Source: Psychrobacter sp. (GTDB lineage Bacteria > Pseudomonadota > Gammaproteobacteria > Pseudomonadales > Moraxellaceae). Taken from it: a stretch of DNA of 6,044 bases. Below, piece after piece: positions 5,911-6,044 of this stretch. Every line of letters begins with the position of its first letter. The stretch's first letter is position 1. Below the pieces are notes generated by a model. It saw only the letters and a program-made list of their open reading frames with translations. It ran no database searches and was not told where the DNA came from. Where the stretch lies: the NCBI GenBank assembly GCA_020024075.1, contig JAHHUJ010000135.1:1-6044 (forward strand). Direction: 5' to 3'. The translations under genes and the position numbers were made by a program.

Positions 5911-5938
5911 TTTAAAGCATTAGATTTAAAGCATTAGG
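5911..5938. repeat. Tandem duplication, 14-bp unit, two copies
   Basis: TTTAAAGCATTAGA (5911-5924) is followed directly by TTTAAAGCATTAGG (5925-5938), 13 of 14 bases the same. It lies in the 3' non-coding DNA between the terminator and the stop codon of the partial minus-strand gene. Confidence 0.92.
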
Positions 5939-5947
5939 TATAACAAC

Positions 5948-6044
5948 TTAGGCAGTAGGATGCAGTCGAATATTTAACTCATCAATAACCTCTACCCAAG
6001 CCGCATCTCGCTTCCACTCTTCTTGTAAAAAAGCACGTTGGGTA
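5948..6044 (-). CDS. 3' end of an unidentified gene cut by the window edge
   Basis: An open frame runs from the window edge leftwards through 31 codons to a TAA at 5950-5948. The visible C-terminus includes FLQEEWKRDAAWVEV and ends in NIRLHPTA. It is charged with two tryptophans and looks like a soluble protein end. I do not recognise the family. Support for a real gene comes from its orientation toward the terminator at 5803-5838, whose U-tract favours minus-strand transcripts, and from protein-like composition. The frame is short, so this is moderate evidence only. Confidence 0.6.
   Translation of the reverse strand, partial: TQRAFLQEEWKRDAAWVEVIDELNIRLHPTA

Overview
The window looks like chromosome from a low- to mid-GC gammaproteobacterium. 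The family Moraxellaceae, and within it a Psychrobacter-like organism, is my best guess. It rests on the AT-rich intergenic DNA, a GSI-beta type glutamine synthetase standing alone without ntrBC, a bacterial short-form (4.5S) SRP RNA, and the general look of the proteins. The genus is inference, not shown by the sequence. I see no insertion sequence, prophage, CRISPR array, tRNA or rRNA.

Layout. Positions 1-424 are the regulatory region of glnA. It has a near-consensus sigma-54 promoter at 163-180 and, about 150 bp upstream of the predicted start of transcription, a 9-bp inverted repeat that may be part of an NtrC-type enhancer. glnA (425-1834, +) ends at a strong symmetrical terminator (1861-1888). 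This terminator also serves the convergent gene for an exported SIMPL/DUF541 protein (1974-2699, -). Positions 2700-3043 are non-coding. They hold two short tandem duplications and the promoter of ffs, the 4.5S/SRP RNA gene (3044-3153, +), which ends in a U-tract. Next comes a two-gene unit for a CidA/LrgA-family protein (3267-3806) and an LrgB-family protein (3806-4510), overlapping by one base. After it lie an 18-bp repeat array (about 4.8 copies), a hairpin, and roughly 290 bp of AT-rich DNA. A secreted DUF4124 + SLT lytic transglycosylase gene (4931-5773, +) follows. It faces the 3' end of a truncated minus-strand gene (5948-6044) across a perfect 13-bp hairpin.

How the genes relate. glnA assimilates ammonium, and its promoter predicts nitrogen control through sigma-54. 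ffs is a housekeeping RNA for membrane targeting. The LrgA/LrgB pair is a membrane module linked in other bacteria to murein hydrolase control and to pyruvate or related carboxylate transport. It lies next to, but is probably not co-transcribed with, a peptidoglycan-cleaving lytic transglycosylase. No clearly new multi-gene system is visible. The most unusual signals are in non-coding DNA: four short tandem-repeat loci, one of which duplicates the -35 element of the ffs promoter and one of which begins at the lrgB stop codon.
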